In this document: positions 1-12,966 of the stretch, piece after piece
How positions within the stretch are numbered: position 1 is the first letter of the stretch
Layout: every line of letters starts with the position of its first letter
From: Endothia cerciana
Taxonomy: Eukaryota; Ascomycota; Sordariomycetes; Diaporthales; Cryphonectriaceae
Length of the DNA stretch: 64,000 nucleotides
Reading direction: 5' to 3'
NCBI GenBank assembly: GCA_026119935.1
Contig: JALRMH010000018.1
Span: 124,001 to 188,000, forward strand
Position numbers and translations under genes: made by a program
Notes under the pieces: generated by a model
What the model saw: only the letters and a program-made list of their open reading frames with translations
The model's database searches: none
What the model was told of the DNA's origin: nothing

Positions 1-84
1 GTAATCAGCGGTGGGGATCACTGAGTTCGGCAGTACTACAATGGCTCGGAAATTTGTGCTTGTGTTTACCATGATGACCACCAT

Positions 85-123
<39 letters not shown>
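85..123 (+). repeat. (CAG)n trinucleotide microsatellite, 13 units
   Basis: Thirteen uninterrupted CAG units. In one frame they would encode a serine run inside a 90-codon ORF, but that ORF has no other protein-like feature, so the tract is treated as a non-coding microsatellite. Confidence 0.95.
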
Positions 124-124
<1 letters not shown>

Positions 125-1314
125 GGAGAACAAGCACCACGCCCTGTCCTATCTGGCCATGCCCTGCCAGTCCTGACCTCGATGTCGACCCTCGAGGACC
201 CGAATATGTGTCTTGAGCTCCAGAACGGATCCTCCTTCCGCTCGCTACCAGGAAGACCCTCCATCAACACGAGTTGCAAATGACCCAGAAAAGAACGAAA
301 AGAGAGGGAAAAAAGAGGGACTCTCTCCACCCCTCAGTCAATCAATCAAGCTTACACAGTGCCGGCTTGCCTGGAAATTGTCCTTCCTCCGGCAGCGTAC
401 ACGCACTTGATCAAGTCAAGTCGCAGCGGTCAGTGAGGCTTTGCCAGCCCTCATCAAACCTTCTCATACTATGCACAGGGTCCCTATCGGTCAGCCAGGG
501 ATGTTGACGATGGTTACCGAGTAATATGGTACTAGTGCTTGGTACTCTCCGGGATCGCAAATCCGCCCTTGTGCCTATCGAGCGGATCCTGCGTGGGGAC
601 GTCGATGAAAACACAGATCGTGCATCGTGCTCCCACCCTAACTCGGTTCCCATTCCGATGTGTTGTGCATCACGACATTCGGCCTAAGACACGCTGGGGC
701 TCCCGGCGTCGTTGAGTGAGGTAGCTGGGCAGTAAGCATGTCCTCGCATGTGCGCTCATGCGAAGACGCGCGCCGCCCTCCGCGGCGGGACTTGGAGAAG
801 ATCGCGGCCGATGCACAGGCCGTCCGGTGGCCCTCAAGCTATACCGTAGTACGGCGTTCGAAGTACACGACCTGACCCAGCTATAGAAGCAGCTAACTAT
901 AGGTCATCCCTGATATGCACAGGAGTGGCGTCAGGCACAGGATTCCGTACTACAAGCGAGCCGTACTGCCCAGACCAGCTTCACAACGGCACTCTCAGCT
1001 TCCAGGACAGACCATATGACGCCTCGGTGTCGGGCCTTGATCAGGCCCTTCCGTAGAGGATGCCCTGGCAGCGGGCTTGTACCGCCTTGTCCTGAGACGG
1101 ACGAACCATCACGGTTGTTGGTTTCCGCCCTTTGTCTCCAAACTGCCGGAACCCCGTCAGCCATGCCAAAAACCCAATTATGCATGCTTCTGTGGGGCAG
1201 CCGACGGGGCGCTTCCGGCAAATCAGGTGAGACTGGTGGATAAATTCTGGGGGATCTTCGTCGAGGACCGCTAGCCGAGATGATCCGTCGACACCACCTT
1301 AAGGTCTCCGATAA

Positions 1315-1316
<2 letters not shown>

Positions 1317-1348
<32 letters not shown>
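1317..1348 (+). repeat. (AGCC)n tetranucleotide microsatellite, 8 units
   Basis: Eight consecutive AGCC units followed by a CCCT-rich stretch. It lies in the gene-free left flank. Confidence 0.95.
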
Positions 1349-2758
1349 CGCCCTCCCTCCCTCCCTACCAAGGCTGCCCGGGTATGCTGCCGCCCGGAAC
1401 TCTCCGGCGCGCGGTCACAGGCTGGCCACACGCTTCTCAGCACCCCTTTGCAGCCATCGCGCGCTGTGCTGGACCCGGCGCACCGCAGACGACCTCTCGG
1501 GTCGACCGTGGCTTCCTGACGCCATGATATCTCAAACTGCTGCCCCGTAGAGTCCAGGGTAGAGTCTAGGCCATGTGCGACAACACTTTGCCAGAATCGC
1601 TTAGGTAGACCAAGTTGTCGCACTTGCTTGCCCCTCCACCAACCCCACACGCAGCGCGCGACCGGCCGATGGCGCGTCTCCAACATTTCGTCATCAGGGT
1701 CAACGCCTAGATCGCTGACCGAGGGACGGATTGGGGGCTTCAGGGGTTGTCTGACACACTATGCTCAAACCTACTCAGCTCGCCAATTCGACACCTTAGG
1801 CCACTTTTGCGTTAGCATCAGCCCCAGCAATTTCGCTTTTGTCGTGCCTTGCATTGCAGACTTCGGGTTCGACGCAGCCCACTTCACCCAACACCAGCAT
1901 TGGAGTTGCGTCACAACGTGGGAACGTCAAGCAGTGGCTGCAGTACTAGATGTCGAGGCGATGACGTGTCTGAGCTAAAGCATAGAGCACAAAACACTTT
2001 CCCAAAGCAACATGCGGGCGTGCAACCAAGCGAGCCCTCCGATGTTTCAAGACGGTCAGGTGATAGCCACCGGGGACAACAGCTACGCCGGATTCTTTTG
2101 CAAGCTGGTTCTTCAGATGGCGTTTCACCTAGATGTGCGCATGGTTCTCCGAGTCTGCAGGGTGGAACGCACGGCTTGTCCGCCCTGAAGCCATCGCCAC
2201 TTCGTCACGACAACTGGCGAATGACCTGTGTACACTGTATGGATTACCTACCTACATAGTACATCACATCGCAACTGCCCGGCTCGGTGCGGAGGAAACA
2301 GAACAGTGATGTATAAGATAGATTATTTCAGACACGGGGCTGTGGCATAGCAGCCGTCCTAGCAAGGGCCGTCCGGATTAGAGGGCCACGATCCGGAACC
2401 ACACCCCGCAGATCTGGTTGCTGCACCGCCTATTCGCCTCCTCAATCGAGGAGGCCCTGGGAGGCAGTTGTGATCTATGCATCTCTTATCGGATTCTACA
2501 TCTTATTCGTATTAGAGCCCCTACCACGTACCAGCATTCGGGCTCCACTTTGCCTCAATCGAACCTAGGAGTGCATAGCGAAAAGAGGAGGGGCGGCGGG
2601 GGTCAGCCTGACCGCAACCAACGGCCGTCTTGCACCATGTGGTTCAGCCGTATGTCAAGCAAGCTTCACTAGTCACTTCGATTCGCCTTCCATGCAGGGA
2701 TTGTAGAAGCTTGTCGCCTTCCGGTGCGTTCGACGTCGGCAACGCTAGCACACTCGGC

Positions 2759-2772
2759 GGGGGGGGGGGGGG
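2759..2772 (+). repeat. poly-G run (14)
   Basis: Fourteen consecutive G. It is one of several 12-16 base G or C homopolymers in the non-coding parts of this window. Confidence 0.9.
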
Positions 2773-4817
2773 CATCAAGTCGTAAAGCTCGTTCGCTCTG
2801 CCCGCCACGCATGAATCAGACCAAATTGCTGGCCGCAACCGGGCTTACAAATCGGCGTATTCCAGTCTCATGGCCTCAATGACAGTCCGCGCGTCCCCTG
2901 CTGCGGTGATCCGTGGCGGTCTCGACCGGGCACGCCAACTCGCTGCTCCCTGGGCGAAACATCTACGTTCATCTCGAGTGCTGACTCGGCCTGGTCATTC
3001 GGACACGGGGCCCCCCAGGCGAGGCCACATCAGCTTGGAAAATCATGAGCCCAAAAATAAAAGGGATATGGGTCTCCCTGCTCCGCTCTCCAGGGCCGCC
3101 TACACACCTCAGTAGTACATACTCCACGGGTACCCTCACGTGGGAACGACCGGGGTTCGCATGAATCGGAGTCCACAAGGCAAGATGAGCGTGGGATCGA
3201 TTTGCACCGAGCCTAGCTTACACGAGGACCACACCACAAAATGTCCCGTGATTGTCCCTCAGCGCTGCCACCAAATCGATATGAAATATTGACAATAGTC
3301 CTGAGCGGTGACGACGACATATCTCCCCCTCCTTCCCTTCACGGAAGGAAAACGATAAGCAGGCCTTGGAACTCCGCGGCGGTGTCGTCGATCACCATCC
3401 CATCCCAATACCAATGCCGGCCCTTGCGTGACGCCCCGACTCCGCGATGCCCTCATCCGCGCAAGTATGATCTGACGGCGGGGGCACAGGGAGGGACTGC
3501 AAAGTCCCACACGGGGGTTAGGGAGGCTTGCGTGCATGGGGGTGGCAAAGTTGATCAGGCTACTTTTAGCATGCCGGCGCAACAGCCACGATGGTCCACA
3601 CTTGTGAGGTGTCAAGCCCTATGCAATGTGACACTCGACGGAGGAGGACGAGTCTGCCGTCTCCTCTGGTCAAATGGCCTCCGAGGACCCTCTCCTGGGG
3701 GATCTCAACCGTGCGCCGGCCCAACGGTATGACTTACCGAGCTGTCAACCTACCCATCTCGCCGGAAACGTGCTGTACCGTTTCTAGCCTGGTTTTCCTA
3801 TGCCTCCACACGTCCAGACGGGGCAATGCCGTGAGCGAATACTCCCCGCTCCCTGTCTTCTTCCGCGGGTTCTCTGATCGCCAAACCTCCTCAGGAACAG
3901 GACAAAGCTCCGCGGCGTTGGCCGATGGGGCCTGTCCTGTGGGGACTTCTTGTATGTACGGGAAATCAGCAGTAGAACCCGCTGCGCTGTACGAGATCAG
4001 CACGAGAGCGAAGGCTGGGTGCGCACACTCACGCACCTGGGGAGGGCGGAAAGGGGGTTTGTAGTAGCTGTCGTTGTCTCAAGATGAGCAGCTGCATCCC
4101 ATACAGGGTAAGGCGCGGTGGCCCCTTGATTCTGATAATGCGCGTCGAGAATCGACCTCGAAGGTTGTAACGAACCTTCGAGCCACTAAGGCTTGTCGAT
4201 GGCCAGCGCCGGAACCGGGGCATACCTGGCGCTGGCCCGCACCCCTTCAAGGTTCTGACCTGTTTGGCGCTGGCCTGAATTAGACCCCCCACACGGATCT
4301 CTCGCAGCATCTGACAGAGCCTGGCACGCCTGGATTACGCCGGGCTGCCGGGGCGGGGAACCACTAGCGAAAGCCGATCGCGGGGCAATTTTCAAGGGCA
4401 GAAAAAAATTAAAAAAAAATTAAAAAAAAAGAAGGCGACATGTCAACCATGGCTCGTGAGCTGCCTCTCCGACAAAAAAAAAAAAAACAAGACAGCCAAA
4501 GAAATCCATCCAACTGCACCACATCAGAGTGGCCTTCAAACCTGCCCCTGCGTCTTCCACTGTACTCACGGAAGACCTGATTTTTACATCCACCTGCCTG
4601 CGCCTCAGCGGTTCTCCGCCATCGTCGACGAAACCGCGACGTCCTTTCATCTTATCTGAGGTGCAGCCATCCTTTCGCCTAGAGTCGTCTTTCGCCACCG
4701 AGCTCCACCCGACTGATAGCCTTCTCTTGCAGACGCTCCTGAGTACCTCGGCGCCGAGCACGACGATAATACTACCGCATCATCACTTGCAATACCTCCT
4801 ATCCCCGATTCAGTACC

Positions 4818-5785
4818 ATGGCGATGAACGGAGAACTCCAGAACGCCAACCCGACCATCATCAACGTCTCGGAGCTTCCCACCCGGAGGCGCGCGAGGCG
4901 GAAGGCACCCGGCCGTGGCAAGGGCGAGGATATCAGTGTCTCCTTCAAGCCAGACCGCGAATGGGATTCTTCCTTCGAGCAAGAGGGCGTCTTTGGTGAC
5001 ACCGAAGGCCTGAATGGATATGATGGCGATGTTGAGGAGGAGGAGGACCCGATTGACGAGCAGGAGATCTTCGGTATGCTGCTACCCTCCTGGCCTTGCC
5101 CTCTTGCTCTCGTGATCTCCTGGTGATCCTCCGTCTGTTACCTCCGTTCGTGACGGGGCCCGCATCAGCCTGCTTGGGCGCATCGAATGCAGGCTGCACC
5201 ACCATGCCTCCAGCATTAACGCGCGCTCGTCAGAGCCCTGAGGTATCGATCGGACTACACGATGCAGTCGGTCGAGGGGCAGGGCGTTTGACGATGCGAA
5301 AGGCTGGCAGTCAATTGCGGTTTCCCATCATTTTTACGGTTCCGAAAGCTTGGACACGCTAACGCATCACAGACCTAATCTCCACCATCTCCGACCCAGA
5401 ACATCCCCTCACGCTCGGCCAGCTAGCAGTCGTAAACCTACAAGACATACGCATCGACCCGCCACCGACTCCGGGAAAAGGGCCGGACCTGGACGTCATC
5501 ACCACAGTCACAGTCGAGCTAACCCCGACCGTCAATCATTGTAGCCTGGCCACCATCATCGGCCTGGCTGTGCGGGTCCGCCTGGACGCGTGTCTGCCCC
5601 CGAACTACCGGCTCGACATCAGGATGAGGCAAGGCTCTCATGCGCAGGACACGCAGATCGACAAGCAGCTTGCCGATAAAGAGCGTATCGCTGCTGCTCT
5701 GGAAAACGACACCCTTAAACGGACACTGGACACCATGATGGAGAGTTGCATCAAAATCTACGATAGCGACAACGAGACGGTATGA
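4818..5785 (+). CDS. CIA2: MIP18 family protein, cytosolic iron-sulfur assembly component 2
   Basis: This is a subunit of the cytosolic iron-sulfur targeting complex (Cia1-Cia2-Met18), which hands Fe-S clusters to apoproteins such as DNA polymerases and helicases. The model has two exons, 4818-5073 and 5373-5785, and 222 residues. The intron runs from GTATGC to ACAG (299 bp), and the join gives the family sequence DLISTISDPEHPLTL. Exon 2 carries the hallmark PTVNHCSLATIIGL with the conserved cysteine of the HCS motif, followed by DKQLADKERIAAALEN, both diagnostic of FAM96/MIP18 (DUF59) proteins. The first 85 residues hold a basic stretch (RRRARRKAPGR) and an acidic VEEEEDPIDEQEIF segment, as in fungal homologues. 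The start is the first ATG of the open frame. The length matches yeast Cia2 (about 230) better than the shorter human protein. No other gene lies within 3 kb on either side. Confidence 0.93.
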
Positions 5786-8700
5786 AAGACGCCGTGAGAA
5801 CGGAGGCATGTAATTCCCGCAGAGCTGTGTTATGCACAGTCCGGCGGTGTCACAGGCTCCGCCCTGCACGAAGTGGTACACTCGCCTCGCTGCTGGAGGA
5901 TTTTCAATGAACGTCGGATACAGCCATGTGGGCCCTCTGCTCTCGGAACTCTTAAGATTGGGGGGGGGGGGGGGGTTAATGTGGCCCAATGCCACTGCGT
6001 GGTAGACAGAACGAAGCTTGGAGCGTCTGCATCACCCCACGAGGATCTGCCAGATGACTGCAACTGGGAAGTGCCGGACCCTACCAGACAAGATGCGAAC
6101 TCTGTCGGTTGGGAGCGAGCTTCCCATCGCATGGGAGGTCGCAGAGTTGCAGATCAAGTCTAGATGGGGTTGCTAGCGAGACTGGTGACTTTGCCATGTG
6201 TCTCGAGCGAGACCTTTCTGTAAAGTCTGGACACTCTTAAGATCATAATTAACGGTGAGGAGGTCTGTCCCAATGCGCTAAGTGTAGCATATGCACTGAA
6301 CACTCAACTGCTCGAGCTACTTTAGCGGCCGGTCCACATCGCGCAAGCCTTTGAGTTCAACCCCTCGGGATAGTTTCCGAGCCCCTACTTCATAAAAGTC
6401 CCAGAACATCATCCAACCTCGCCCTGACCATGGCATCGTGGCTAGTGTCAAACAATATAATGCCGTGTGTCGCCGTACCAGGCACTCTCGTGACCCTTTT
6501 CGCAATGCGAACCTGGTTTGGAGATATACTACTACCACATGGTGGTAGCATCTGGCGACTCTTTTTTCTCTCATGCCAGAACATGACACTCCCGACATCA
6601 GTTGGATACCACTGCCTCACTCCGGCAGTCCGGCTGAGCCGGTTCGCGCTACTGGCCAAGCATCAGGAACCCGATCGCCAGGCAACCGATCGTGCCGACC
6701 GAACCTTAACGGGCTGTTCCCTCGTGTTGTTCTACTATCCGGTGTCATCTTGTCAGATCTGCCCGAGCTATCCCGTGCCGCTACGATCTCCCGAGTAAAT
6801 TTACGAAGCCATCTAGATTTCTCCTTGATACCACCCACACGATGCTACTGCACGAGCCTATCAGTGCGTGCAGAAACCCCCGTTTGATCGTCGAGATCTC
6901 TTATGAGATGCGATTCGATACGGTGTCGATGCGGGCGCGGCAACCAGCTTTACGACGCGCACGCGGGGGGCTCTGTGGGAACCTGAGATCCTCAAGATGC
7001 CGCGGTAACCCCTATGAATCAACACGGCACCCGCTCACGCCCGGATTTTACTGGGTAGACCAGATGAAACATTTCCCCGTGCCTTCCACCGCGTGGTGCT
7101 CCTTGGGATGCAGAGTGGGCGGGTTTGGGCGCCGAAGCTACGGCACAGACATCGAGGGCCCAGCGAAAGCTTAATTTACTTGCTTTTTCATCTGCTTGGC
7201 TTTAGTGCCCCGTTGTTTCTCAAGCCGCCCCACGCCTACCGGACCTTATCCAATGGAGTGTACTGGCCCGACGAGGATTGAGTTTACCTTTCCAGCCGTC
7301 ACCGGATTAAGGTATAGACCATAGATGTTATATCGGTGCCTGTGCTTGTTCATCGAAGGCGAGGCCGCTACCTAATAGTGCCGTCGCCACCGTCAGGCCA
7401 CGGGGCCGCCGCAAACAATGGGCCGGTGCTCCAGGTGGCTTGGCAGACGGCAATGGTAGCGCGCGACGTCGCCATGTTGTCGACCAAGAATTTAAGGCTT
7501 CGCGCTCCTTTTCCCGCGGGCACCACCAGAGTCCTCGTGCACACCCGGGATCCGGGAGTCGTACCGTCTCTCCTAAGGTGTCCCCTACCAGACACACAGG
7601 CACGGCTTTCCATGGGGATATTCCATGATGCTGATCAGGATATCGCACCGTCAAGATCACACCGACTTTGCTGCCCAACGAGGATGTCCGATGAACGGAA
7701 CAGAAATGGGCTGGGCGCGTGCCGCCTCTTGGTCCCGCACTACCCAGGCAGGGGCGTGCCTGTCACGGTCGCGGCAGATTTCTATGTCGTGGCCATGGGG
7801 CCTTGCATCGATGCCCTAAAGGGTCTCCCATCTGTGTGCCAGACAGGCGCTAATCTCCTGTCGCGGCTCACCGTTAGTTTAGGGGGACCCTCTTGTTAAT
7901 TTGGCCTAGCCCCCTGTGTTCGACTCAAGAAGATGCCTGCCGTTGTACGTGATAAGCGCGAGCTAGATGATTGGCGCCACCAATTTGGGGGGGGGAGGGG
8001 GGGGGGAGGTTTATATAGGTGGTGGACTGGCGGCTGCGGCTCGTGGCGGCCGGCGGCGACGACGCAGCGCTCGCGAGTCTAGCTGTAAGCGGTCCACCAC
8101 TGCGACGGCCGAGGGTTGGCACACCCTCGAAGGTGAACAGTGGCATGGTAACGACGGGTACTCCGGGACGGCTGCAGCAGACAACGCCCTGTAGGAGATT
8201 GAATCCGGGTATAGAAAATTTGGGACCGTGCTTGTGGGAGGACGGCTGTCACGGTGACATTGGCTACGGGTGGTGGGGTGTGGGATTCGAGAGGCGTGCG
8301 TTCAGGATAGGGAAGACGGCATCCTCCCAAGGAAGAACATGTGGTTTTTCCTTCAGAATTCTAACCCAGACCAGACGAAATTCAGAGCCACTCGGTAGTA
8401 TGCGTATATGGTATGAGCGCAGGGCGTGATGATCGACACGCCCTGACTGATCGCCCGTCTTGTGGCGTTTGGACTGATGTTTTTCATCTTTTCTTCTATA
8501 ATCTTGCCGTCCTAAGTGATGGACTAGGTGCGAGTCTCCGTGCTATTGTTATAGCAGAGCTGTATCATGGCTGCATCGAGACTGTTCCCCCGGCGACTGG
8601 TCCTTTTTGAGATCGGCTGAGAACTCCCAGCATAGGGCCGACGTGGACACCGTTGGCCTGCCTCTCTGGGCGAGACGTGGGATCTCGACCCCAGCCTTAC

Positions 8701-8881
8701 GAGCTCTGCATGATTCCTAGGCATACTGGCATGCCAGGAACTTCAACGTGGTAATTGTCGATGCCAGGTCTGGACCTCCAACAGCCCAGGCAAGGCGACG
8801 CCTAAGCAAGCACGTCTGAGCCAGTATGTGGCGTTGTGAACAAATAAGGTAGACTGCCTATCCTGGCATCACCAGCACGAC
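5786..8881. other. gene-poor stretch, no supported gene
   Basis: About 3.1 kb between CIA2 and the 3' end of SNU114. It contains a 16-base G run at 5960 and a G-rich tract near 7987-8006. Several medium ORFs occur (for example 187 codons at 7336-7899, +) but none shows a recognisable motif, and they overlap other frames of similar length. No tRNA or transposon motif was seen. Confidence 0.55.
5960..5975 (+). repeat. poly-G run (16)
   Basis: Sixteen consecutive G, the longest homopolymer in the window, 175 bp downstream of the CIA2 stop codon. Confidence 0.9.
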
Positions 8882-11800
8882 CTAGACATCCCCAAGCGCA
8901 CCACTCGCAAGCATATCCTGATAGAAGTCCGGTTCCAGGAACTTAGCCACAGATACATCCTCACTGAGACCCTTCCTCCTGCGCGTCTTGAGCACGAAGT
9001 CGCGGGCCGTCGCCTGGGCACTTGCGGGCTGCAGGGGCCGTATCACAATGTCCCGGTCGAGCGGGTCGCCGGGGACGATGCTCCACCTGTCAAAGACTAG
9101 AGCCACCATGGCGCCCTGCGTGTTGATGCGCAGGTCGGTCTCGAAGCCGAACGAGTCGATGACAGGAAGTAGCCCGTCGACACGGTACAAAGGAGTCCCC
9201 ACGATCGGACCGTCGCTGAGGACGTGGCCGCGCCGCCTTGCCAACAACGTGTACAAGGTCGAGACAGCCTCCTGGTTACCCGTCATCGCGACCGAGTACA
9301 TGGGTTCCATCAGGCGTGGTGACGCCATAAGAAAGGAGGAGTAGCATGCTCGGCGGGCAGTGGGGATAATCTGGCCGCCTCCCCGGAAGATCGCCTCAGG
9401 AGCCAGCAATATATCCGTGATCTTGAACTTGGTGTTACGGATAGCTGTAGAGGACCTGGTTAGCTTCTGGAAAAGATTTACAAATGTACTATAGTAAGTG
9501 TGACAGCGGACATCAAACAGGGGTGTAGCATCGAGAAAAACCAGAGGTATAAGGGACAAGCTGCAAGAGGCTCGACCAGGAGCGTCCAAATGCGTGGCTG
9601 GCACAAGCGGACCCGCGGGTGCCGTTTTCCCCACAGAATGGATGATGTGGTGGTCGACCCCTGCCGGACCACGACCTCCTCCTCACAAGTCGTAGAGACT
9701 TGAATGAGAATGCCACCCTCTCCCTCAGCCGTAGCCTCTTTGAGAAGGTGGACTGCTGCGCGCCACATTGTGCCACGCCAGCAGAAGCGATAAGCAACGG
9801 GAAGAGCGGCTATGGGTGCAGACGAGCATGCAACACCGGATGTGTGGGGTCAGATTGTTAGAAATGCACTCACGTTCTTCACAGAGAGGGCCCTCTCGGC
9901 TTGCCCAACTGAAACCCTGGCGGATTGGCTCTTTTACGGTGTTGAGAAGCCTTTTGTCTACCTGCAGCAGAAAGAAATGAGCACGTCGTCATGGTAGGAG
10001 GGGGGAAAAGAGGTGACCAGCATGCAGGCTCTCTGACGGACCATCACACCGGAATCGGTAGAAAGGAAGGACTCAGTAGGGGCACTTACTTCGCCGGGCA
10101 GGGTGTCATCCTGCAAGATGTTCGGGCCCTTCTCATCTGGTCCAAAAGCCCAGATGCTTCTGGCGGCTAGCTTGTCCCAGTCATACTTTTCTTCAAAGAA
10201 CTTGGCTGTCTTGCGAATCGGATCTTTCATGCTGACGACTCCAAACTCGATATCTCGTGCAATGCCGTCCTCGAGGGGCTCGGCCACCATTGTGATCTTA
10301 TTCTTCTTGTTTGGCGTAATTGCGTAGCAACTGGTATGGGACTGTTCGACGACCGTCTCGGAGAAGCGTGTCACAGGATCAGAGACTTTGATCTCCATGT
10401 CCGCGTAGAGTCGTCGCAAGTCGTGCAGGACGCAGTCCATATAAAGCTCTCCGGTCCCGAGAATGATGTGCTCGCCAGACTCTTCCACCTTGGTGGTAAT
10501 CAAAGGGTAGCTCTTGTTGATTTTTCGTATGCCATCAAGCATCTTCGGGAGTTCGGATGGGTTTATCGGCTCGACAGCAATCTTCAGAACTGATTCTGTG
10601 AAGTGTGTGACAGGTCGGAAGATGTAGGCATCTTCGTCGTCCTCGAATCGCTTGTCGACAATCGTGGCCGATTTGACGATAGAATTATCAACGTCGCCCA
10701 GTAATACCCAGTTGCCTGCTGGCACGCCGTCCACTGGGATGTTGTACCTCGTCTCCGCAATCCACACATCTGATATCTTAGCCATAGCCATATCCTCTTC
10801 GTCATCGAGAGAATAGCCTTCGCCAAGCACTCGGACCTCCGCTCCTGGACGGACAATACCACTCAAGACACGACCAAAGGAGTGGAATTGCTTGGCATCC
10901 GAGGAGTTGAACAGCTTCGTGACATGAACGACCAAGGGTCCATCTTGGTCGCAAGCTTTCATAGATTCTGCGACCTTGGTATCCAGTGGGCCTGTGTAGT
11001 ACCGTTCCAGGTATCGCTGGGCTGCCTCCTGCGGCGAAGGAACATGCTGCACAACCATATCGACAAACGCAGTGCAAGAGCCAAAGAATTGCTCGCACAC
11101 CAACTTGAGCAGGACCTTGGCATCCGTCCTGTACTGGGACGGCTTCAGCGAGATGCCAAGGCTATTCAACGTTATCTTCAGGTCCTCAGAGCTCTTACTG
11201 ATGGTATGCGAGTAGAGCTTGTATATCGGCTCCAGTATGAAGGTGATGAAGGATCTTCTGGCGCCATCCTCAACGGCTTTTCTTGTGAATGAGCGCTTCT
11301 TGGGGTTGAAGAACACATCGCCCCATAGGCGGCGGGAGAACTCCTCTGTGTTGACACCTCCAAAACTCTCCGAGTACATCTTCGCAAATGATTGCAAGGT
11401 GAAGCACCATCCCATCTCCGTACATGCAAAGAGAACGTTGCCCTTTTCAGGGCTCAGCCGTCTCTGCTCGCCCTTCCCGGGTATCGTTTGTTCGATGATG
11501 GTGTTGACCTCCTCGACGACGTGCCTCAGTTTGAAGTATGCATCACTGGGTGGCAGTTTGAGCTCCAGAATCAGACGGTCCATCTTGTTGAGGATGAGGG
11601 TGATCGGTATGTCCTCGAGGACTGCGTGCCTGATGATCTGTTGTGTGTTGACTTGCACGCCCTCAACAACGTCCACCACCAGACAGATACCGTCCACGAG
11701 TCGCAAGGAAGCTGCCACCTCATCGACGAAGTTGACATGGCCTGGCGTGTCGATGATGTTCAGCAGGTGCGATTTGCCTTTTGTGCCTTGTAGCACGAAG

Positions 11801-12509
11801 CTCATTGGCGATGCTTTGACTGATAGCCCTCGATTCCTCTCGATGTCATGTACGTCGGTGTACCTCAGCTGCTCGTCGCGTTTCCTGCCCATTCGCTTCT
11901 CCAGCCTGTCGTTGATATCATGGGTCTCTAGAACGAGCATGTCCATGAACGCCGTCTTTCCATGATGCAAATGTCCTGCAAGCGCAATATTCCGTATCTG
12001 GTCGGGAAAGTTCATGAGATCCGTCATGAAACTGCGCTCGTAGAAAACGTTCGGCAGGTCGGCCTCCTCGACTGTAAACTTCTTCTGCTCCACGGGCGCA
12101 ATGATCGGCTCCGTCAATGGTTGCGCATCCTCCTCTTGCACAAGGGTCTCTACTCCTTCTCCGTAGACTTGCGCCGCTGTCGGATAGTACTGTTTGTCTT
12201 CGTGAAGGATGACGGCGTTCGAAGGTCCCTCTGTCGCAGACACATCAGGTTAGCCAGCGTCTCGAAGTGCATCGCGCAGGGTCTCGATCCTTCCTCACCA
12301 TCTACCTCCATGAGTTCCTGCCCAGCCTCATCCTCTTCGGCGAACTCGTCATCGTAGACATAGCTGCCAGCGTCGGCGCCATGTTGGGATCCTTCCTCTG
12401 ATGCTTCGGCTTCCTCGCCAATAAAGTTGCCAAATCTATACCAGGTGTCAGCTACAATGCATGTCATATGTTGCTACACAGTGCCTTACTCATCATAGAG
12501 GTCATCCAT
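8882..12509 (-). CDS. SNU114: U5 snRNP GTPase Snu114/EFTUD2
   Basis: This is the EF-G/EF-2-like GTPase of the U5 snRNP that drives spliceosome activation and disassembly with Prp8 and Brr2. Five exons on the minus strand, 12509-12490, 12435-12299, 12230-10090, 9961-9874 and 9444-8882, give 982 residues. The tiny first exon plus splice yields MDDLYDEFGNFIGEE, the conserved N-terminus of the family, and the next join gives VDEGPSNAVILHEDK. G-domain motifs are intact: GHLHHGKT (about residues 138-145), DTPGHVNF and NKMD. Domain IV/V shows GRVLSG, VPAGNW, ELPKMLDG and GTGELYMDC. The end has RGGGQIIPTARRACYS and TRRRKGLSEDVSVAKF. The N-terminal acidic region (EEAEASEEGS to EEDEAGQE) is typical of eukaryotic Snu114. 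Introns are 54, 68, 128 and 429 bp, and the last is unusually long. It is divergent from ERG10 with a 457 bp spacer. Confidence 0.97.
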
Positions 12510-12966
12510 GGCGGCTGAAGGGGATGTTAGGAGGGAGGACTGGGGGTGGGCGTTGCGACAGCGCGTTGCAAGTCGCAAGATTGGACGCGAAGTTAAGCTC
12601 GCATCCCAAAAATCGGCAAGGCTGAAGTTGGGCGCCACACTGGAGCAGGTTTGGTTGGCTGATAGGCATTATGGCGGTGCGGCGCCACATGCGATGGACT
12701 TCTGTCCCTGGAAAACCCTTGCGAAGGATGGCGTGGGTGGCCCCTAAGGAACGATACCGAGCTCGGCTGGTTAAGTGGATACCTCAGAGAACAACAATTG
12801 AAATCTGCCGAGACTCGGTGAATAGTGATATTCTCAATCCTCAATATATTGAACAGCCCCCTGAAGCCTGCCGCACAGCATCTTCTAGGAGATTTCCAGG
12901 TCATATTACAGAGAGCTCGTCCTTCCAAAACGATTCGTTTTCAAAGCACACACCATCTCCTTCAAG
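12510..12966. promoter_or_regulatory. divergent promoter region between SNU114 and ERG10
   Basis: The spacer of 457 bp separates the ATGs of two divergent housekeeping genes, so it must hold both promoters and 5' leaders. I see no unmistakable TATA box or known operator. Assignment rests on position only. Confidence 0.6.

Larger units (their letters stand above)
1..4817. other. gene-poor left flank, no supported gene
   Basis: No reading frame here has a recognisable domain, plausible splice structure or codon pattern like the genes further right. Open frames are short and overlap on both strands. Visible contents are a (CAG)13 tract near 85, an (AGCC)8 tract near 1317, a 14-base G run at 2759, and short A-rich tracts near 4405-4490 just upstream of the first gene. 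Base composition looks similar to the coding part, and by eye it does not show the strong AT skew of heavily RIP-mutated DNA. An unrecognised, fast-evolving or decayed gene cannot be excluded. Confidence 0.6.

Noticed and set aside
7336..7899. 187-codon plus-strand ORF
   Set aside because: No recognisable motif, an overlapping minus-strand frame of similar length, and unlike neighbouring genes in codon use. Kept as unexplained sequence only.
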